Assembly (NCBI GenBank): GCA_011051875.1
Contig: DRKI01000053.1
Coordinates: forward strand, 1-64,000
DNA: 64,000 nt
Source: Desulfobulbus sp.
Lineage (GTDB): Bacteria > Desulfobacterota > Desulfobulbia > Desulfobulbales > Desulfobulbaceae
Direction of reading: 5' to 3'
Shown: positions 50,376 to 59,371 of the stretch, piece by piece
How the letters are laid out: every line of letters starts with the position of its first letter
Position numbering within the stretch: the first letter of the stretch is position 1
Position numbers and translations under genes: made by a program
Notes under the pieces: generated by a model
Database searches by the model: none
Told to the model about the DNA's origin: nothing
The model's input: only the letters and a program-made list of their open reading frames with translations

Positions 50376-53300
50376 CTATTTCCGGGGATGGCCCGGCGGC
50401 AGCATCATGGCCGTTGATTCCGGCGAGGAGAGCTCCACGTCCAGGTCCAGGGTCTCGTCCGGAAGGAGCGGCCTTGCGCGCAGAATGGCGAGGCGTACAT
50501 GGTCGCCCGGTTTCTTGCCCATCAGGCCGATCTTCAGGTCGTCCATGGAATGGACCGGTCTGCCGTCGATGGCCAGGATGATGTCGCCCTTCTCAAGACC
50601 TGCCTTGCCCGCCTTGCCGTGCGGACTGATGCCGACGATCCGCATCCGGCCCTCTTGCCCGCCCTGTTCCGGTTGTTCCGTCTTGAGCATGATGCCGATC
50701 TTGCCCGCCGGTTCCAGGCTCATGGGGGTGACGAACATCAGGTAATCCACCCGGCTGCCCTCTTCGCGGCCGCTCTGCATGCCGTTGTCGGCAATGACCA
50801 CGCTCTGGCGCACCGGCATCCGTCGCGCCACCCGCGGTGGAATGGCAGAATCCTTGTAGACATGGCCGCTGCCGGCAATGACCACCATCCGTTTTTCCGG
50901 ATGGTCGTTCAGGTAGCGGACAATGCTTTCGGCCATGGTCTCGTCCCACATGGCCTGGGCCTGGATGAAACCGGGAAAGCTGTCTTTTCCGGCTGAGCCT
51001 TTGTGCAGGAGCCGCGCCCTGTCCAGCCGCTGCCGGTAGCCGGGAAGATCCAGGTCCCGCTCCGCGGCCACTGCGCGACGCTGTTCCGGGGTCAGGGAGT
51101 CGGTTGAGCCCTTCTTGAAGACCGAGCTGACGATCTCCTTGTCCAGGTTCAGGGCCACCAGCGGGATGGCGTGTTTCCTGGCATACTCGATGATGTCCCT
51201 GTACATCCGGTAGTCGTATCCCCAGACCGAAAAGTACCGTGAGGCCTTCAGAAATTCCCGCTCATCCGTTATCTCGCCGCTGATGTACCTGTCGAGCGCC
51301 TGCTGGGAGGAGCGGGGAAACATCTCCAGGCCGATGGCCAGTTCCGGGTCGCGGGCGTGCAGGGCCTGGATGATCTGCAGCTGCAGCATGTGGTCTGCAA
51401 AATCGGTGTGGTGCTCGCCCGCGTAGACGACACGACTTGCTGCCAGATCGTCGATGATGGCGTCAAAGTCCCTGATGCTGCGGACCGGGATTCCCGAAGG
51501 CGGTGGCAGCAGTTCCCGGATCATACCGTTATCCGAGGGGCGGATCCGTTTATCCCGGATTCTGCCGGCCTCGAAGTGGAGATACCCGTATTTTCCGTAG
51601 TGGCGGATCTTGGGCAGGGCCGCCCTGGTCTCCTGTGCCGAACTGCTGCTGACCAGGACCATGGTCCGTTCGGGCGCCAGGGGGTTGCTGCGTACGTCCA
51701 GGGTGAAGCCCGATCCGGGATGCTCCGGGTCGGCATAGAGGGTGCGGGCTGCATCGCAGCTGCCGGCAAAGAGATAGTCTGCTCCGGCAAGCTCGCTGTT
51801 CTTCAGTTCGCTGCAGGGGACGGTGGCGGCGCCCTTCTTTTCCAGGTAGCTGACCAGGGGCGCATATATCGCGCGCTGGTCCTCGTCCTGTGTCAGCACC
51901 ACTTTGCGCCTGGCGGCGCCGGCGAACCGTTCCCAGGCCGGCGGAATTTCTTTCGCCGCCGGCCTGCGCATCAGGTCATAGTCCGGATCGATGATCAGCT
52001 CTGTCGGCAGGTCCTCGCTGTGGAGCGTGAATTCCTTATCCGCGCTGTCCGTGGCCAGGCGTGTGTTCATGGTCCCGGTCAGGGTCCTGATCCGGACCGG
52101 AACATCGAGCCGGTAGGGATTCTCCGTTTTCTGCAGGAGATGGAAACGGATGGCAGCCTCTCCCTTGTCCTGGTCCAGAACGATGTCGCGGACGGCGAGA
52201 TCCGGAATGTCGGGCCTGGTGAGCCACTGGTTGAAAAAAGGCGCCAGGTCGGTGGCGGCGGTCCGGGTGAAAATCTGTTCGATATCCTTCCAGCCGGCCT
52301 GTTTCCAGCGCATCTCGCTGTACAAGGCCTGCAGGCCCCGGCGGAATTTTTCTGTTCCGATTCTTTTCTCCAGCATATGAAAGACCATGGCCCCCTTGTC
52401 ATAGCCTATGGCGCGGACCTTTTTCGCCATGGGCTGGGAGTCGCTGGCATTGCGGAATCCGGCCAGTGACATGGTATTGTCCGCATGGACGTAGGCATCG
52501 TAGCGCAGGAGCTGTTCTTTCCGGTAGAGGGCACCTTCACCCCGGTCCGCGGCATAGCGCTGATCGGCCAGGTAGGTGGTCAGTCCCTCGCACCAGTTGC
52601 CGCTGTCGGGATCCAGGAAGATCGAGTTGCCGAACCAGGAGTGGAGGATCTCGTGGCCCAGCGAGGTGTCCTTGATAAAGGGCAGGCGGACCACGGCCTG
52701 GCCGAGCAGGGTGAAGGTGGGCATGCCGTAGCCGGTGGGCAACCGGTTCTCGACAATGGTGTAGCGGCGGTAGGGGAAGGGACCGATCAGCTGTTCGTAG
52801 CGCTGGATATAGCCGGCGGCCTTTTCCAGGTATTCCCTGGCAAGGGAAGCGTCCTCGGGAAAGAAATAGGTGAAGAGGGTCAGACCGGAGACCTTGCGGG
52901 AACGGACCAGGTAGGGGCCGGCGACAAAGTGGATGGAGGGCAGGGGATGGGCAAAGCTGGAGCGGAAGCGGACCACGTTGCCGTCTTTTTGCTCGCTGAT
53001 CTCCGATGCCTCGGTGATACCGGTAAACCCGGCCGGCAGCACGGCCTCCACGGAGTAGAGCATGTCGCGCTCAGGCAGGGGGTGCCAGAACCCGGCCAGA
53101 GTTATGCCGTCCGTGTCGACCCGGTTGTCGCCGGTCGGTGGGCGGCCTGATACCAGCCGCCAGGAAATGAAGAGCCGGCGTGGCCGGTCAGAGGCGGGCA
53201 GCCTGATGATGTTGTCTCTGCCCGGTTTGACCAGCAGGGGCGTCGTGTCGTCCTCTTCCAGCACGCCGCCGGTTACCTCCAGGGGGCCGCAGTGGAGGAC

Positions 53301-53495
53301 CAGGGGCGTGCCGGGCGGCAGGGTGATCCGGGAGGTGCCCAGTACCGTCCGCCCGGCCAGGTCAAAGCTGAGGGCGATGGAGTGGGTGGGGGCCTGCGGG
53401 GGATTCGTTGCGCCGCTGTCGGCAGGGGCCGACATGGCGGACAGGGTCAGGACGCAGGCAGAGAGCAGGGACAGGAAAAAGGCGTGCGGTTTCAT
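50376..53495 (-). CDS. Exported M1-type aminopeptidase fused to ChaN-like and PDZ domains
   Basis: 1039 residues with a signal peptide (1-25). An M1-like metallopeptidase fills about 30-510. The zinc motif HEILH is at 281-285 with Glu303 in WCEGLTTYL, one residue closer than in typical M1 enzymes, and the usual GAMEN substrate motif is replaced by GYGMPTF. A linker domain (510-660) follows, then a ChaN-like domain (about 675-900) with VYAGEHHTDFADH, GLEMF, SVWGYDYRMY and VVIAGSGHVY. A PDZ domain (about 935-1015) contains GKAGLEKGDIILAIDGRPV. Likely a periplasmic or lipoprotein-linked peptidase with a haem- or metal-binding part. The physiological role is unknown. Confidence 0.88.
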   Translation of the reverse strand: MKPHAFFLSLLSACVLTLSAMSAPADSGATNPPQAPTHSIALSFDLAGRTVLGTSRITLPPGTPLVLHCGPLEVTGGVLEEDDTTPLLVKPGRDNIIRLPASDRPRRLFISWRLVSGRPPTGDNRVDTDGITLAGFWHPLPERDMLYSVEAVLPAGFTGITEASEISEQKDGNVVRFRSSFAHPLPSIHFVAGPYLVRSRKVSGLTLFTYFFPEDASLAREYLEKAAGYIQRYEQLIGPFPYRRYTIVENRLPTGYGMPTFTLLGQAVVRLPFIKDTSLGHEILHSWFGNSIFLDPDSGNWCEGLTTYLADQRYAADRGEGALYRKEQLLRYDAYVHADNTMSLAGFRNASDSQPMAKKVRAIGYDKGAMVFHMLEKRIGTEKFRRGLQALYSEMRWKQAGWKDIEQIFTRTAATDLAPFFNQWLTRPDIPDLAVRDIVLDQDKGEAAIRFHLLQKTENPYRLDVPVRIRTLTGTMNTRLATDSADKEFTLHSEDLPTELIIDPDYDLMRRPAAKEIPPAWERFAGAARRKVVLTQDEDQRAIYAPLVSYLEKKGAATVPCSELKNSELAGADYLFAGSCDAARTLYADPEHPGSGFTLDVRSNPLAPERTMVLVSSSSAQETRAALPKIRHYGKYGYLHFEAGRIRDKRIRPSDNGMIRELLPPPSGIPVRSIRDFDAIIDDLAASRVVYAGEHHTDFADHMLQLQIIQALHARDPELAIGLEMFPRSSQQALDRYISGEITDEREFLKASRYFSVWGYDYRMYRDIIEYARKHAIPLVALNLDKEIVSSVFKKGSTDSLTPEQRRAVAAERDLDLPGYRQRLDRARLLHKGSAGKDSFPGFIQAQAMWDETMAESIVRYLNDHPEKRMVVIAGSGHVYKDSAIPPRVARRMPVRQSVVIADNGMQSGREEGSRVDYLMFVTPMSLEPAGKIGIMLKTEQPEQGGQEGRMRIVGISPHGKAGKAGLEKGDIILAIDGRPVHSMDDLKIGLMGKKPGDHVRLAILRARPLLPDETLDLDVELSSPESTAMMLPPGHPRK

Positions 53496-53731
53496 GGCTG
53501 TCGAACCGGTAGGGCCGGGCCGTGCTGGCCCTGGCCGGGGAAAATGATGTGCTGCTGAACTATTGCAGGTGAACAGTGTATTTATTGAAGCGATATGGTA
53601 ATCATTTCCTGGAAAAAGAAAAGGCCTATCCCGGCAGCTGCTGGTTTTCCCCCGGCTCCGGACACGGCTGCAATCGATCCCCGGCCGGTGGTCATGCGAG
53701 TACCGCAGCCGGAGACAAGCGGAGAAATGGA

Positions 53732-54361
53732 ATGGACAGGTTGTCTTTCACCACCTTGCATCTGCTGGCACTCCTGGTCCTGCTGCCAGGGCTCCTGTGG
53801 GCGGGGTCACCGGACCTGGACCCGGCCGGCGCCCGGGACGCGGGAATGGCGGCCGGGATGGAAACCTCTTTGCCGGAGCCCGGCCTTGCGGTTCTCTACA
53901 TTGATGGATTTTTCCGAAACATAGACCAGATGCCTGCCGGGACAGACGCTTTCCGCCGGGGCAGACGGGGTGCGCCCGTGCTCCTGCTCGACCATAAGGG
54001 GGGCAGGCAGGACCCGGTTTTTGCCAGCGGCCGCAGCCGCGGGGTGGGTATGATCCTGACCGGCCTGCTGCGCCTGGATACGCCCGGGACCTACCGCTGG
54101 CAGGCCCTTGCCAACGACGGAATCCGGATGACGGCAGGTGGCCGTCTGCTCTTTGAAGACCCGGGCGTGCACGGTGACCGGCTGACCCCCGTGGGCCAGT
54201 TGCAGGTCGCGCGGCCGGGCTGGTACCCGGTCACCATCCTCTACTTCCAGCGCAAGGGCACCTCGGCCCTCAGGTTGTTCTGGCAGCCGCCGGGGGCCCC
54301 TGCCTTCAGCCTGGTGCCCGCGTCCGTTTTCTGGCACCGGGGGGACGCCCGGCGCAACTGA
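53732..54361 (+). CDS. Exported PA14-domain protein
   Basis: 209 residues from the ATG at 53732 (GGAG seven bases before). A signal peptide (DRLSFTTLHLLALLVLLPGLLWA) is followed by one PA14-like beta domain. GLAVLYIDGFFRNIDQMP opens it, and LRLDTPGTYRWQALANDGIRMTAGGRLLFEDPGVH, cited by its parts TPGTYRWQALANDGIR and GGRLLFED, is diagnostic. PA14 domains bind sugars in adhesins and glycosidases, so a surface or periplasmic carbohydrate-binding role is likely. It is divergent from the M1-ChaN gene. Its stop codon lies inside the start of repeat copy 1C. Confidence 0.82.
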   Translation: MDRLSFTTLHLLALLVLLPGLLWAGSPDLDPAGARDAGMAAGMETSLPEPGLAVLYIDGFFRNIDQMPAGTDAFRRGRRGAPVLLLDHKGGRQDPVFASGRSRGVGMILTGLLRLDTPGTYRWQALANDGIRMTAGGRLLFEDPGVHGDRLTPVGQLQVARPGWYPVTILYFQRKGTSALRLFWQPPGAPAFSLVPASVFWHRGDARRN

Positions 54362-54516
54362 TCACAGGGTTGCTGACTCGTTGTTGGCACATCCTCAACA
54401 CTGGACGTTGGCACAGGTGCCCCGAATCTGCCCAGGCGCGCCTATTCGCTCTACCCCCGGTATGCGGAGCGGCGCGACCGTGCAGAGTCTGGGTGCCTGT
54501 GGCGGCTTGCCACCCG
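54358..54516 (+). repeat. Dispersed intergenic repeat family 1, copy C
   Basis: The longest clear copy; it begins CTGATCACAGGG, whose TGA is the stop of the PA14 gene. It carries TACCCCCGGTATGCGG in common with copy A and GACCGTGCAGAG in common with copy B, and ends with an imperfect GGGTG...CACCC hairpin. It lies before serA. Confidence 0.75.
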
Positions 54517-54545
54517 GTGACGGTCGGTGTCCCCCATGATTTCGG

Positions 54546-54575
54546 TTGACAAGAAGCGGTTCTTCATTGTAGGTC
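54546..54575 (+). promoter_or_regulatory. Possible promoter for serA
   Basis: TTGACA (54546-54551) is followed after 18 bases by TAGGTC (54570-54575). It is 43 bases before the serA start. Confidence 0.4.
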
Positions 54576-54618
54576 TGAAAAATTTTTTATCCTTCCCTTC
54601 TGCCCGAGGAGTGTGACA

Positions 54619-55800
54619 ATGGCCCGGTTTCGCATCAAGACCATGAACGCGATCGCCCCGGAGGGGCTGGCCCTGTTCAACGGCAACTACTCCATTGATC
54701 CGGAAGAGGAGAACCCGCACGGACTCGTGGTGCGGAGTTCGTCCGTGGACCTGGATCGTTTTCCGGCCCTGCTGGCCGTAGCCCGGGCCGGGGCCGGGGT
54801 CAACAACATCCCCGTGGACGAGGCCACGGACCGCGGCATCTGCGTCTTCAACACGCCCGGCGCCAATGCCAATGCCGTGGTGGAGCTGGTCTTCACCATG
54901 CTCGGCATCTGGCTGCGCAACGTCTTCCAGGGGATAACCTTCTGCCAGGGGCTGACCGGCCTGTCCGGTGAGGCGCTCAACCGGGAGGTGGAAGAACGGA
55001 AGAAGCGGTTTAGGGGCGTGGAGATGGCCGGCAAGACCCTGGGCGTGATCGGGCTCGGCCAAATCGGTGTCCGGGTGGCCAATACCGGCGTCCATCACCG
55101 GATGCGGGTGCTCGGCTTTGATCCCTTTCCGGTGATGGCCAATATCCATCAGCTTTCGCCCGAGGTCGAGCTGGCCCGCTCCCGCAGAGAGGTGCTTGCC
55201 CGGGCCGACTATGTCAGTGTCCATGTGCCCCTGAACAAGAGCACCACCGGCCTGGTCTCCACCGGGTTCCTGGAGGCCATGAAGGAGGGAGCGGTGCTCA
55301 TCAACTACTCCCGCGGGCCTGTTGTCGACGAGGAGGCGGTGCTCTCCGCCCTGGCCGACGGCAGGCTGCAGGGGCATATCACGGACTTTCCCTCGGAGCG
55401 GCTGATCGGCCATGACCGGATACTGGTCTCCCCCCATCTCGGCGCCTCGACGACCGAGTCCGAGGAGAACTGCGCGGTCATGGCGGTGCGGGAGTTGAAG
55501 AACTACCTGGAGTACGGAAATATCACCCACAGTGTCAACTTTCCCAACGTGGAGAATATCCCCACGGTCCGGGTCCATACCCGCCTCATCATGATCAACC
55601 GCGATGAGCCGGGCATGATCGGCCTGGTGACCAACATCCTGGGCCGGCACAGGATCAATATCATGAGCTACACCAACGAGAGCAACGGCACCATCGGCTA
55701 CAATATCATCGACTGCGAAGGACCGGTTCCCGGGGAGGTCTGCCGCGAGATCGAGGACAACGACGGCGTGATCAGGACCCGGGTCATCGCCTTCAAGTGA
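54619..55800 (+). CDS. serA: D-3-phosphoglycerate dehydrogenase
   Basis: 393 residues. First step of serine synthesis, NAD-dependent. It shows VARAGAGVNNIPVDEAT, GVIGLGQIGVRVANTG (NAD loop), VSPHLGASTTESEENCAV and a C-terminal ACT domain (about 320-393, DEPGMIGLVTNILGRHRINI) for serine feedback. The short form lacking the ASB domain is seen. The ATG at 54619 is chosen because GAGGAG lies 8 bases before; the GTG at 54613 is too close. Confidence 0.94.
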   Translation: MARFRIKTMNAIAPEGLALFNGNYSIDPEEENPHGLVVRSSSVDLDRFPALLAVARAGAGVNNIPVDEATDRGICVFNTPGANANAVVELVFTMLGIWLRNVFQGITFCQGLTGLSGEALNREVEERKKRFRGVEMAGKTLGVIGLGQIGVRVANTGVHHRMRVLGFDPFPVMANIHQLSPEVELARSRREVLARADYVSVHVPLNKSTTGLVSTGFLEAMKEGAVLINYSRGPVVDEEAVLSALADGRLQGHITDFPSERLIGHDRILVSPHLGASTTESEENCAVMAVRELKNYLEYGNITHSVNFPNVENIPTVRVHTRLIMINRDEPGMIGLVTNILGRHRINIMSYTNESNGTIGYNIIDCEGPVPGEVCREIEDNDGVIRTRVIAFK

Positions 55801-55857
55801 CCCGCGGCCGCAGTGGAGCCGTTGCCACATCACTTTTACTGACAGGGAGATTGTTTT

Positions 55858-57789
55858 ATGGGCATGACAGTTGCTGAAAAGATACTGGCCGCACACCTGG
55901 TGGAGGGTGAGCTGAACAAGGGGCAGGAGATCGCCCTCAGGATAGACCAGACCCTGACCCAGGATGCCACCGGCACCATGGCGTATCTCGAGTTCGAGGC
56001 CATCGGCATTCCCCGGGTCCGGACCGAGCTCTCGGTGAGCTACGTGGATCACAACCTGATCCAGTCGGATTTCAAGAACGCCGATGACCATATCTTCCTC
56101 CAGGGTGTGGCGCGCAGGTTCGGTCTCTATTTCTCGCCGCCCGGCAACGGCATCTGTCACCAGGTCCACCTGGAGCGGTTCGGGGTGCCGGGCAAGACCC
56201 TGCTCGGCTCGGATTCCCATACTCCCACCGGCGGCGGCCTGGGCATGCTGGCCATGGGCGCCGGCGGTCTTGACGTGGCCATGGCCATGGCCGGCAAGCC
56301 CTTCTACCTGGTCATGCCCGGGATCTACGGCATCCGGCTGACCGGAAAGCTGCAGCCCTGGGTGGCGGCCCGTGACGTGCTCCTGGAGATCCTGCGCAGG
56401 CTCACGGTCAAGGGCGGGGTGGGCTATATCATGGAGTATTTCGGTCCCGGCGTGGCCGAGCTCAGTGTCACCGACCGGGCCACGATCACCAACTTCGGCG
56501 CCGAGCTGGGTGCCACCACCTCGGTCTTTCCCTCGGATGAGAATACGCGGAAGTTCCTGGCCGCCCAGGGCCGCGCCGACCAATGGCAGGAGCTGACCGC
56601 CGATCCGGACGCCGAGTATGACCAGGTTCTGGAGATCGACATGTCCACCTTGGAGCCGATGATCGCCTGCCCCTCGTCGCCGGACAACGTGGTTCCGGTG
56701 CGCGAGGTCGCCGGCAGGCCCGTGGCCCAGGTCCTGGTCGGATCCTGCACCAACTCCTCCCTGCGCGACCTGACCGCGGTGGCCTCCATTCTCAAGGACC
56801 GGGAGGTGAGCCGCGATGTCAGTTTCGAGGTCAACCCCGGCAGCCGCCAGGCCCTGGAGAACCTGACCGCCCAGGGTAACCTGCTGCCCCTGCTCAAGGC
56901 CGGCGCCCGGGTACACCAGTCGGGCTGCCTCGGCTGCATCGGCATGGGCCAGGCGCCGCCCAGCGGCATGATCTCCCTGCGTACCTTTTCCCGCAATTTC
57001 CCGGGCCGCAGCGGCAACCAGGGAGACAAGGTCTATCTCTGCAGCCCGGAGGTGGCCGTGGCCTCCGCCATCCGCGGCGTGATCACCGATCCCCGCGACC
57101 TGGGCGAGTATCCCGACTTCGACCTGCCCGAGACCTACCTGCCCGGTGACGAGCGGATCGAGACGCCGTGGCCCGAGGACGCCGAGGTCGAGATCATCCG
57201 CGGGCCCAACATCGCGCCGTTTCCGGAATTCGAGCCCCTGCCCGAGACCTGGCGCGGCCGGGTCATGCTCAAGGTGGAGGACAACATCACCACCGATCAC
57301 ATCATGCCGGCCGGGGCCAGGATCCTGCCGCTGCGTTCCAATATCCCGGCCATCAGCGAGTACGTGTTCAGCTCCATTTCCGAGTCCTTTGCCCGCGAGA
57401 TGAAGGCGGCCATGGCCGAGGGTATTCACGGCGCCGTGGTCGGGGGAGAAAACTACGGCCAGGGATCGAGCCGTGAGCATGCGGCGCTCGCGCCCCGCTA
57501 CCTGGGGGTGGATGTCAAGCTGGTCAAGAGTTTTGCCCGCATCCACAAGGCCAACCTGATCAATTTCGGCATCGTGCCGCTCACCTTTGCCGATCCCGAT
57601 GACTTTGACCGGGTGGAGCAGGGCGCGGAGATCGTGATTCCCGGTATTCGCGAGGCCCTGCTGGGGGGCAGCGACACCCTGGCCGTGGAGATCGGCGGCA
57701 GGCCGATCACTGCCCGGATCGAGCTCTCTGCCCGGCACCGGGAGATCCTTGCCGCCGGCGGCCTGCTCAACTGGGCCCGGGGTGAGTAA
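55858..57789 (+). CDS. Aconitate hydratase (single-chain, LeuC/LeuD type)
   Basis: 643 residues. Converts citrate to isocitrate by way of cis-aconitate with a [4Fe-4S] cluster. The N-terminal part resembles LeuC: HQVHLERFGVPGKTLLGSDSHTPTGGG. Cluster cysteines are in VLVGSCTNSS and SGCLGCIGMG. The C-terminal swivel domain has NITTDHIMPAGA and GGENYGQGSSREHAALAPRYLG. The length is shorter than AcnA/AcnB (about 850-900), of the form common in anaerobic bacteria. Homoaconitase or related activity is possible. An AGGGAG site precedes the ATG. Confidence 0.9.
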   Translation: MGMTVAEKILAAHLVEGELNKGQEIALRIDQTLTQDATGTMAYLEFEAIGIPRVRTELSVSYVDHNLIQSDFKNADDHIFLQGVARRFGLYFSPPGNGICHQVHLERFGVPGKTLLGSDSHTPTGGGLGMLAMGAGGLDVAMAMAGKPFYLVMPGIYGIRLTGKLQPWVAARDVLLEILRRLTVKGGVGYIMEYFGPGVAELSVTDRATITNFGAELGATTSVFPSDENTRKFLAAQGRADQWQELTADPDAEYDQVLEIDMSTLEPMIACPSSPDNVVPVREVAGRPVAQVLVGSCTNSSLRDLTAVASILKDREVSRDVSFEVNPGSRQALENLTAQGNLLPLLKAGARVHQSGCLGCIGMGQAPPSGMISLRTFSRNFPGRSGNQGDKVYLCSPEVAVASAIRGVITDPRDLGEYPDFDLPETYLPGDERIETPWPEDAEVEIIRGPNIAPFPEFEPLPETWRGRVMLKVEDNITTDHIMPAGARILPLRSNIPAISEYVFSSISESFAREMKAAMAEGIHGAVVGGENYGQGSSREHAALAPRYLGVDVKLVKSFARIHKANLINFGIVPLTFADPDDFDRVEQGAEIVIPGIREALLGGSDTLAVEIGGRPITARIELSARHREILAAGGLLNWARGE

Positions 57790-58015
57790 AAAGTATCCAG
57801 TTACAGGAAGGAATTGAAACCAGTGGCTAAAAATTATACTTCTGGCTAGTATGCTGATTTTAATTCGTAAATTGCATGCTTCAGTCCGGAAGATCCCGCT
57901 TTTCGTAAAAATTATTGAACTTTTGCCGGGCCGGTTCCGGTGGGTTCGGGATGGGAATGACTGCTAACCTGCCAGATTTGTTGTGCTTGTTGATAGTAGC
58001 ATGTTTTTTTTCCTG
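57790..58015. other. AT-rich intergenic region after aconitase
   Basis: The AT content rises markedly over 57830-58010. A TTGAAA (57814-57819) and TATACT (57835-57840) pair sits too close (15 bases) for a sure promoter. No gene is seen on either strand. Confidence 0.5.
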
Positions 58016-58031
58016 TTGGCACGTTGCGTGC
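58016..58031 (+). promoter_or_regulatory. Candidate sigma54 promoter
   Basis: TTGGCACGTTGCGTGC carries GG at 58018-58019 and GC at 58030-58031, separated by ten bases, the -24/-12 spacing required by sigma54. The predicted start is near 58042. The NtrC-type regulator in this window is one possible activator; the link is inference. Confidence 0.6.
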
Positions 58032-58041
58032 ATATTCAAAG

Positions 58042-58106
58042 GTAATTCTTCATCTCTTCTCTCCTTTTCCGGCTTGACCGCGCCATGGTCAAGCCGGTTT
58101 TTTTTT
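58042..58106 (+). ncRNA. Candidate small RNA with pyrimidine-rich region
   Basis: Between the predicted sigma54 start and the terminator lie about 65 bases. Bases 58046-58068 are almost only C, T and a few A, including CTTCTCTCC, complementary to Shine-Dalgarno-like sequences. A perfect hairpin with nine T then ends the transcript. This layout resembles Hfq-type trans-acting sRNAs. It could instead be a read-through terminator for the aconitase. Not verified by expression data. Confidence 0.5.
58069..58106 (+). terminator. Perfect intrinsic terminator
   Basis: CCGGCTTGACC (58069-58079) pairs perfectly with GGTCAAGCCGG (58087-58097) around a 7-base loop, followed by nine T. It acts on the plus strand only. 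Confidence 0.92.
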
Positions 58107-58259
58107 GATACCGTACCCTCGTTCTCGCGCCGCTTGCGCTGCAGCGGCACGTTCAGGTAATGGCCCTTTTCCTCCCTGGGTGTATCTGCTTCCGCGGGCA
58201 CACAGGGTTCAGCGCTTCGGCCATGTCTCTTTGCCAAAGCATCTTCCGGTTCTTTTTCA

Positions 58260-59207
58260 ATGCAGCTTGATTCCTCAACAGTTGTTCTCGTCCGCTGCCG
58301 TGACTACCGGGCCCCGCGCCTCGAGGCGGTCCTGGAGCAGGTGCTGACCCGCGTCGGCTGCCCCCGTGATCTCTCGTCCAGGAACGTCCTGCTCAAGCCC
58401 AACCTGATCACGGCCAGACATGGTTCCCTGGCCTGCACCGAGGGACGTTTCATCGTCGCCGCCGCAACCTGCCTCGTCGAGCGGGGAGCCAGGGTCGTGG
58501 TGGGGGATTCACCCGCTTTTGGCACCGCATCCGGGACCCTGGACCGGATCGGTGTCCTGGAAGATCTCCGCCGCCTGGGGGTCGGGGTGTCGGATTTCAG
58601 GAGGATACGCAGGGTGCGACTGCCCTCGGGCGCCACGGCCGGGCTTGCCGCCCGCGCCCTGGAGTGTGACCTGCTCGTCAACCTGCCCCGGGTCAAGGCC
58701 CATGCCCAGACCCGGGTGACGCTCGCGGTGAAGAACTGTTTCGGCTGCCTGGTCGGCCTGCGCAAGCCCTGGTGGCACATGGCGCATGGTGGCGCCCATG
58801 GTCGGTTCGCCGACCTGCTGGTGGAGCTTCTTGCCGTGCTCCCGGCCAGCCTGACCCTGGTGGACGGGATCGTGGCCATGCACGAGACCGGCCCTGTACG
58901 GGGCCGTCCTTTTCCCCTGGCCCTGGTCGCGGGCGGCGCCAATCCCGTGGCCGTGGATACGGCCCTTTTGCGCGTTCTCGGCCTTGATCCCGAACTCTCC
59001 CCTCTCTGGCAGGCCTGCCGGCGTGCGGAAACAGGAGGCCTGCGCTGCGGGGAGCTGGACTTTCCCCTTCTCCGGCCCGGGGAGGTGCGGCCGGAAGGCT
59101 TCCTGGTGCCTGAAACCCTGAACCCGATCCGTTTCAGCCTGATGCGATTTGCCCGCAGTACGGTCCGACGGCTTTTGCATGGCCATGACAACCGACAGGG
59201 AGCCTGA
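58260..59207 (+). CDS. DUF362 domain protein
   Basis: 315 residues with the DUF362 pattern: LLKPNLITARHG, VGDSPAFGTASGT, LVNLPRVKAHAQTRVTLAVKNCFGCLVG cited by its part VNLPRVKAHAQTRVT, and GANPVAVDTALLRVLGLDP. Many DUF362 proteins have a ferredoxin module; none is visible here. The substrate is unknown. No clear ribosome-binding site precedes the ATG. It lies between the terminator and the fabL-type gene. Confidence 0.85.
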   Translation: MQLDSSTVVLVRCRDYRAPRLEAVLEQVLTRVGCPRDLSSRNVLLKPNLITARHGSLACTEGRFIVAAATCLVERGARVVVGDSPAFGTASGTLDRIGVLEDLRRLGVGVSDFRRIRRVRLPSGATAGLAARALECDLLVNLPRVKAHAQTRVTLAVKNCFGCLVGLRKPWWHMAHGGAHGRFADLLVELLAVLPASLTLVDGIVAMHETGPVRGRPFPLALVAGGANPVAVDTALLRVLGLDPELSPLWQACRRAETGGLRCGELDFPLLRPGEVRPEGFLVPETLNPIRFSLMRFARSTVRRLLHGHDNRQGA

Positions 59208-59282
59208 GCATTTGCTTGCAAAGAGACGGCGTGCACGGTACATTTCATGATCTTTTCAACCGGCCCCGCCGGCTGCGGCCGC

Positions 59283-59310
59283 TTGCAGAAGCGGGACGAC
59301 GCTGTACAAT
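59283..59310 (+). promoter_or_regulatory. Possible promoter for the enoyl reductase gene
   Basis: TTGCAG (59283-59288), a 16-base spacer and TACAAT (59305-59310), 62 bases before the fabL-type gene. Confidence 0.45.
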
Positions 59311-59371
59311 CCTGCCGCCAGGCGCAGTATTGCAAGTTGACTTTTCAGCTACTTCTTCACCAGGTGAATAC

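Noticed and set aside
54451-57738. 1095-codon minus-strand open frame over serA and the aconitase
   Set aside because: Antisense to two conserved genes and of biased shadow composition.
57881-58237. 118-codon minus-strand frame in the aconitase-DUF362 gap
   Set aside because: No ribosome-binding site or family pattern; it crosses the terminator and the sigma54 motif, so I prefer the regulatory reading.
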